Shown here piece after piece: positions 6,071-9,641 of a DNA stretch of 9,641 nucleotides. The position numbers were made by a program, and so were the translations under genes. The notes below the pieces were generated by a model. That model saw only the letters and a program-made list of their open reading frames with translations, made no database searches and had not been told where the DNA came from. The DNA comes from Methyloglobulus sp. GTDB lineage: Bacteria > Pseudomonadota > Gammaproteobacteria > Methylococcales > Methylomonadaceae. The DNA lies in assembly GCA_013140405.1 (NCBI GenBank), contig JABFSV010000130.1, positions 1 to 9,641 on the forward strand, given 5' to 3'. Positions within the stretch are counted from its first letter, which is position 1; each line of letters starts with the position of its first letter.

Positions 6071-6555
6071 AGCGTTGGGATCAGCGTCCATTCGAAGTTA
6101 GAAACCTCTTTAATCCAGCGTTCTGTGCCCTCGTCTTGTTCAGAGCACTACAAGGTTATGAGGAAGAGAATCCAGATGGTATGCCATTTTCGTTGGTTTT
6201 GTTGGTTTTACCATTGTGTCTGCACAAAGACTCCCGAGAAGTCATATCCGCAAGCCCCCGCAGCTATCTTCTTAAAACGGTAGAAAACAATCCACAGATT
6301 CTCGTTGGCTTCGCAGATCACACAACAAATTTGCTTCCATTTGCTTTCGAAGCACTAGGATTGGCAATGCAACTAGGATGCTTTGTGGTCACCAAGGATG
6401 GTGCCCTAAGGACTATACCGAACCGCGTTCGCAAGACCGTAGCTGGTACAGCCGAGTCTGTTACCTGCCAGCGAGTTGCACGAATCGTCGGAAAGGAGTT
6501 TGCCCGCATTGCAGACCGTGTGACGATATACACGACATTTGGAATACGACCATGA
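6067..6555 (+). CDS. ABC-3C system middle component
   Basis: The small middle protein of ABC three-component systems is about 162 residues from ATA 6067, or 179 from TTG 6016. The sequence shows the family pattern near its N-terminus (RPFEVRNLFNPAF), then LVLFRALQGYEE, GMPFSLVLLVLPLCLHKDSR, NPQILVGFADHTTNLLPFAF, EALGLAMQLGCFVV and a basic C-terminal half with KTVAGTAESV. It is thought to bridge the ATPase and the effector; a precise activity is not known. The start is unusual: no ATG or GTG lies before RPFEV, while a good GGAG is spaced for ATA 6067, which overlaps the upstream stop. The TTG 6016 start would add 17 residues read from inside the previous gene. Its own TGA overlaps the next ATG by 4 nt. 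Family assignment is good; the start is uncertain. Confidence 0.8.
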   Translation: MKRWDQRPFEVRNLFNPAFCALVLFRALQGYEEENPDGMPFSLVLLVLPLCLHKDSREVISASPRSYLLKTVENNPQILVGFADHTTNLLPFAFEALGLAMQLGCFVVTKDGALRTIPNRVRKTVAGTAESVTCQRVARIVGKEFARIADRVTIYTTFGIRP

Positions 6556-8528
6556 AAATTCAATCCATCCATATCTATAGCCATGATGGTCAGCGCAGAA
6601 ATCTCCAGTTCAAAGTGAATGGTTTAAACATCATTACCGGGCGATCATCAACCGGGAAATCAGCACTTTCAGAGATCATCGAATACTGCATGGGCCGTTC
6701 GACCTTCAATGTACCCGAAGGTGTTATCAGGGACAAAGTCGCTTGGTTTGCTGTTAGATATCAATTTGAGCGCGACCAAGTGCTCGTGGCCAAGCCAACA
6801 CCGAACACGGGAAATAGCAGTTGCAGTAAAGCCATGTTGCGCCGGGGAAGCGAATTGGCGCCTCCTGTTTTTGAAGAACTAATGGTGAACACCGATGACG
6901 ATGCTGTAGTGGCCCTTTTGTCTAGGCTATTAGGTATCCCAGAAAATAAGACGGATGTCGCCATAGAAAATAGCCGTGCAAGCTACGACGCAAACATCAA
7001 ACACACGTATTACTATCTTTTCCAGAAACAAGGCATTGTTGCGAATAAAGATCAACTCTTGTACCGACAGAATGAACAATTTCAGCCTCAAGCGATTCGT
7101 GACACCCTGCCTATTCTGCTAGGCGTATCGTCAAGCCAGCAGCGATACGAGCTTGAAGGTAAGCTTCGGACAGCGCAAAGAGACCTGAAACTCAATGCAA
7201 AGCTGTTGGAACAAGCTCGAGAGGCTATTGATACGTCTCACCTGAAGGGCATTGGCCTTTTTTCAGAGGCCAAGTCTGTCGGCATCATCGCTCAAGCGGA
7301 TCAAACGGAAAGTGCCGATTCTGTTATTGATATCTTGCGTACTACACTGCGGTGGAAGCCTACGTTCCCTCCCGAAGACGATGGAAACAGGATTTCAAGC
7401 ATTGAGGATGAACTTGTCCAACTGCGAAAAGAAAGACGAGAGATTCAAAGAAAAATAGATGCGACCAAGCAATTTTCGAAAAAATCTGAGGGATTCGAAA
7501 GCGAAGCGGCAGAGCAGAAAGATCGACTATCTTCTATTAGAGCTCTACCTAAGCAATCGCAGACTGGAGAATGGCAATGGCCGTTCTGCAAGGAAAATTT
7601 GGGAATGGCAACACCGATTGCTCAAGTCCTTCTCAACGAATTGGCTTCGCTGGAAGCCGAAATGAATATCGTCGCCGGTGAACGCCCCAAATTGGAAGCG
7701 TATCTTGAAGAGCAGCAGGAAAAAACTCGATTTGTTGTTGATGCCATAAAAATCAAAGAGCTAGAACTTTCAGCAGCCATCGCTACTAACGAAGTCATTG
7801 CCCAAATGGGGGCGCGTAACAACGCAGCCTCGCGAGTCGTTGGACGAATCAGTTTGTTTCTTGAGAATTTAGTTCCAAATGAGGAATTGGCCACACGCGA
7901 AGCTGAACACAGACGCCTAAAATTCAAGGTCGAAGAGTTGGAAAAGAGCATCGGAGGGGACGATAGCAATGAGCGACTGGTCTCAATCTTGAACAACATC
8001 TCATCACGGGTCTCATATTACATTCGAGCTTTCGAGGCTGAGTTTAATGAGTTTCCTGCACGGTTTGATCTCTCATACCTAACGGTGGTAATCGACCGCC
8101 CTGATCGACCGGTGCCTATGGCTCGAACCGGCGGCGGCGAGAATCATTTGGCCTATCACCTTGCAGCCCTACTGGCGCTGCATCTGTTTGCCTCAAAAAA
8201 CAATCGACCGATTCCTCAGTTCCTTCTTATCGACCAGCCAACCCAAGTTTATTTTCCATCTGAAAAGGTTTACAAGGAGGCAGACGGCTCCGTCCAAAAA
8301 ACCGAGGCAGATGCTGATTTGGCTGCGGTTCGCAGATTGTTCAAACTGCTGTTGGAGTTCACAGAGAAAGATGTACCCGGTTTTCAGATCATTGTGACTG
8401 AACACGCGAATTTGGCTGATCAATGGTTCCAAGATGCATTGGTTGAGCAGCCTTGGGCGAAGCCACCAGCACTTGTGCCTGAGGAATGGCCCATGTTGCC
8501 GCTAGCCTCTCCCGAGAACCGCAGCTAA
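6552..8528 (+). CDS. DUF3732-type SMC/Rad50-like ABC ATPase of an ABC-3C system
   Basis: This 658-residue ATPase has Walker A GRSSTGKS (30-37) and long coiled-coil segments (about 210-240, 285-340, 355-410, 430-470). The ABC signature-like motif is RTGGGENH (525-532), and Walker B LLIDQPTQVYFP carries D561 followed by Q rather than the usual Glu. An H-loop candidate is H618 (IVTEHANL). The Q after D561 and the RTGGGENH motif fit DUF3732, so the Q is probably normal for the family. ATP-bound head dimers should sense DNA and switch on the nuclease-like partner (inference). The hinge region between coils has W343-P-F-C346, a zinc hook with only one Cys. ATG 6552 overlaps the previous stop as ATGA; frames further upstream are read-through of the middle gene. 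The operon is one transcription unit. Confidence 0.88.
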   Translation: MKIQSIHIYSHDGQRRNLQFKVNGLNIITGRSSTGKSALSEIIEYCMGRSTFNVPEGVIRDKVAWFAVRYQFERDQVLVAKPTPNTGNSSCSKAMLRRGSELAPPVFEELMVNTDDDAVVALLSRLLGIPENKTDVAIENSRASYDANIKHTYYYLFQKQGIVANKDQLLYRQNEQFQPQAIRDTLPILLGVSSSQQRYELEGKLRTAQRDLKLNAKLLEQAREAIDTSHLKGIGLFSEAKSVGIIAQADQTESADSVIDILRTTLRWKPTFPPEDDGNRISSIEDELVQLRKERREIQRKIDATKQFSKKSEGFESEAAEQKDRLSSIRALPKQSQTGEWQWPFCKENLGMATPIAQVLLNELASLEAEMNIVAGERPKLEAYLEEQQEKTRFVVDAIKIKELELSAAIATNEVIAQMGARNNAASRVVGRISLFLENLVPNEELATREAEHRRLKFKVEELEKSIGGDDSNERLVSILNNISSRVSYYIRAFEAEFNEFPARFDLSYLTVVIDRPDRPVPMARTGGGENHLAYHLAALLALHLFASKNNRPIPQFLLIDQPTQVYFPSEKVYKEADGSVQKTEADADLAAVRRLFKLLLEFTEKDVPGFQIIVTEHANLADQWFQDALVEQPWAKPPALVPEEWPMLPLASPENRS

Positions 8529-8836
8529 TCCTCCTTAAAACGACGGCTTACCTTGTATAATCACTGGCACTGAGCGAAAAGCGCCGGACGGCGTTTGCTG
8601 CAGGTTGAACGTTCGCTGTTCGGAACAAGAAGTTCAAGTTTCTCAACCTGATTTCCGATTTGAACTGGCGTTCCAACTCACACTTGACCACCGTTCTTGC
8701 ACAGCCATGCGAAGGTAGAATTCACGTTCTTCTGCCCGTTTGCTTTGGCTGAAAATAATAAGGTTGTGCGTCCAGGGCAATTGCGTCAGCAGTGCTGGCA
8801 CTTTTTATCATCTTGATAAGTCTCGCATTCGAAACA
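8529..8836. other. Intergenic region after the ABC-3C operon
   Basis: No gene is supported. It contains a perfect -10-like TATAAT (8556-8561) without a matching -35, a weak GC hairpin (8579-8596), GAACGTTCGCTG (8607-8618, identical to 4550-4561), and a TTATCA-TCT-TGATAA hairpin (8805-8819). An 87-codon plus-strand frame (8740-9003) runs through here and the adjoining repeat element. It is Arg/Lys-rich, lacks a ribosome site and is probably not a gene. Confidence 0.4.
8579..8596 (+). terminator. Weak hairpin, possible operon terminator
   Basis: AAGCGCC (8579-8585) pairs with GGCGTTT (8590-8596), including one G-T pair, around the loop GGAC. It is 50 nt after the ATPase stop, the right place for an operon terminator, but only three T belong to the stem and no U-tract follows. 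It may only stabilise the 3' end. Confidence 0.25.
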
Positions 8837-9011
8837 GATTGGGGCGAGTAAATCCCCGTAGACTACGGCTGCGTCTTTGCAATGTGCAGCGCAAGTTGCT
8901 CCACGTAAAGCTAACTGGGCGCGGCATAAAAAGCAAAAAAACAAAGCCGTCGTATAACCGCGCACCGGTTGAGCGTATTGTTAAGCATTTAATTTTACTC
9001 TGACCCCAATC
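8837..9011. mobile_element. Candidate MITE/REP-like element with terminal inverted repeats
   Basis: The left end GATTGGGG-C-GAGTAAA (8837-8852) and right end TTTACTC-TGA-CCCCAATC (8994-9011) are inverted copies: 15 paired bases with a 1-versus-3 nt difference in the middle. The right end reads GATTGGGGTCAGAGTAAA on the minus strand, a word I know as common near RAYT (IS200-like REP transposase) genes in proteobacteria. Inside lies a strong imperfect hairpin (8912-8971). There is no transposase in the window and no clear target duplication. If real, it is a non-autonomous 175-bp element inserted between the defence operon and the membrane gene. Confidence 0.45.
8912..8971. repeat. Imperfect hairpin with one bulged base, attC-like appearance
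   Basis: The left arm TAACTGGGCGCGG (8912-8924) pairs with CCGCGCACCGGTTG (8958-8971) over 13 pairs, two of them G-T, with A8964 bulged and a 33-nt A-rich loop. The ends resemble integron attC core words: AGCTAAC on the left and GTTGAGC on the right, the latter fitting GTTRRRY. The unpaired spacer normally seen between the R and L boxes is missing, so an attC call is not justified. It sits inside the candidate MITE. Confidence 0.45.
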
Positions 9012-9043
9012 ATTCCTTCATTATAGTATTTTAATAACTCTCA

Positions 9044-9484
9044 TCATAATAAAACCCTAACGAAAAAGCCAATGAGCAAAACAAAGAAAACGCCTATTTC
9101 TGCAACTGCCAAAGCTCCCATGATCATTTTGTCAGCAGCGGGATTTTCAGAATCACGCAGTTGGTTATTCGTCGTATTTTTGATGCCCAGCTTGATGTAA
9201 TTAAATATGGCAATAGCAAAGAATAGTAAAGGCGAAATTGTTGCCGGAATATTTACTCAATCTGCAAAAATACTAAAATAAGCAAACACAGCAATCAACA
9301 TAGCCGCATAGGAATACAGCAATGCTGAGCGGTGGGCAATGTCCACATAGTAAGGGGCAACAAATTCCTTGCTCTTCATCATACAAGGAAATTTCCATGC
9401 GCCCGTCAATAAGCCTGTCATAAAAAATATGCCTGCACATGAAATAGCGATTATAGGCGCTGTTTGGTTTACTATTACATCCAT
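9044..9484 (-). pseudogene. Small integral membrane protein gene interrupted by one in-frame TGA
   Basis: The frame from ATG 9484 (AGGAG with 7-nt spacing) runs 75 codons to TGA at 9257-9259. It continues in the same frame for 70 further codons to TGA 9044-9046. Membrane segments lie at about 9-28 (APIIAISCAGIFFMTGLLTG), 58-74 (SALLYSYAAMLIAVFAYF), 80-97 (ATISPLLFFAIAIFNYI) and 124-145 (ALAVAEIGVFFVLLIGFF). The text YYVDIAHRSALLYS before the stop and TTNNQLRD after it match one family of roughly 140-150-residue inner-membrane proteins of unknown function. In those, from memory, a Trp-Val-Asn follows the second segment, so the stop (D-*-V-N) is probably TGG changed to TGA. TGA is a normal stop elsewhere in the window. 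A sequencing error cannot be excluded. Confidence 0.75.
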
Positions 9485-9544
9485 TGTTCTTCTCCTAAGC
9501 AAGTAAGTTAAAGGCTTTCAGTTCATTCCATAGCTATTTTAACC

Positions 9545-9641
9545 ATGTCGAATAACAATAAATTGTACAAACCGGCTATCCCTGAATTGCAATATCGTTT
9601 CCGGCCTAATCTTTTTATGTGGCCGAACCGCACCTTGTTTT
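9545..9641 (+). CDS. Possible start of a gene leaving the window (partial, unrecognised)
   Basis: From ATG 9545 the frame MSNNNKLYKPAIPELQYRFR continues open for 32 codons to the window end, with ordinary codon choice. It would be divergent from the membrane protein gene at 9484, with 60 bp between. No clear Shine-Dalgarno precedes it, and 32 open codons are weak evidence. No family is recognised. Confidence 0.3.
   Translation, partial: MSNNNKLYKPAIPELQYRFRPNLFMWPNRTLF

Noticed and set aside
8232..8240. Walker B Asp followed by Gln instead of Glu as a catalytic defect
   Set aside because: D-Q-P is, as far as I remember, the normal form in DUF3732 proteins, so it is not evidence of inactivation.
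8540..8953. 10-bp inverted repeat ACGACGGCTT / AAGCCGTCGT
   Set aside because: Dozens of 10-bp inverted matches are expected by chance in a window of this size, and the arms do not coincide with the ends of the better-supported repeat.
8740..9003. 87-codon plus-strand open frame
   Set aside because: It runs through the candidate repeat element, is very Arg/Lys-rich, and has no Shine-Dalgarno.
1..9641. CRISPR array, tRNA, rRNA
   Set aside because: No regularly spaced direct repeats and no cloverleaf or rRNA-like segment were seen on either strand by eye.

Overview
This window looks like a plasmid or integrative-element accessory region from a proteobacterium, most likely a gammaproteobacterium. 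The base composition is intermediate (judged by eye, near 48% GC). Shine-Dalgarno sites are ordinary. The gene content is an actin-type partition locus, a tyrosine recombinase, a phage-defence-type operon and decayed genes. The taxonomic call is inference; there is no rRNA or tRNA gene to anchor it.

Layout. Positions 1-1293 (minus strand) carry a parM-parR type partition operon: an actin-like ATPase followed 2 nt later by a small DNA-binding adaptor that runs off the left edge. The roughly 550 bp upstream of it hold a plausible promoter, a 17-bp dyad and a cluster of TGAC/GTCA words where a parC-like centromere would be expected. Positions 1560-2260 are mostly non-coding on the plus strand. 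They hold a good sigma70-like promoter (1560-1588), overlapping and mutually exclusive hairpins (1761-1804), and a textbook intrinsic terminator (2229-2259). The minus strand of the same stretch carries what looks like a decayed gene with two compensating frameshifts. Positions 2653-4096 hold a tyrosine recombinase with all six catalytic residues, overlapping by 17 nt a second gene that joins a recombinase-type SAM-like N-domain to an XRE-like HTH and has no catalytic domain. Positions 4258-4467 hold a small ORF containing a perfect 26-bp palindrome.

Positions 4868-8528 are the centre of interest: three tightly coupled plus-strand genes that I identify as an ABC three-component (ABC-3C) conflict system. 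They are a DUF4297/Cap4-like nuclease-type protein with an ABC-3C C-terminal region, a middle component, and a DUF3732-type SMC/Rad50-like ATPase. Two details are unusual. The middle component has no good ATG/GTG/TTG start; its best Shine-Dalgarno is placed over an ATA codon that overlaps the upstream stop. The ATPase hinge reads W-P-F-C where related proteins typically have a CPxC zinc hook.

Positions 8529-9043 are non-coding and hold a candidate MITE/REP-like element (8837-9011) with imperfect terminal inverted repeats and an internal hairpin. Positions 9044-9484 (minus) are a small membrane protein gene interrupted by one in-frame TGA. A possible partial plus-strand ORF enters from 9545 and leaves the window.

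Taken together: a maintenance module (partition plus recombinase) beside a defence cargo operon, with small repeats and broken genes at the cargo edges, as expected for a mobile element that gains and loses cargo.
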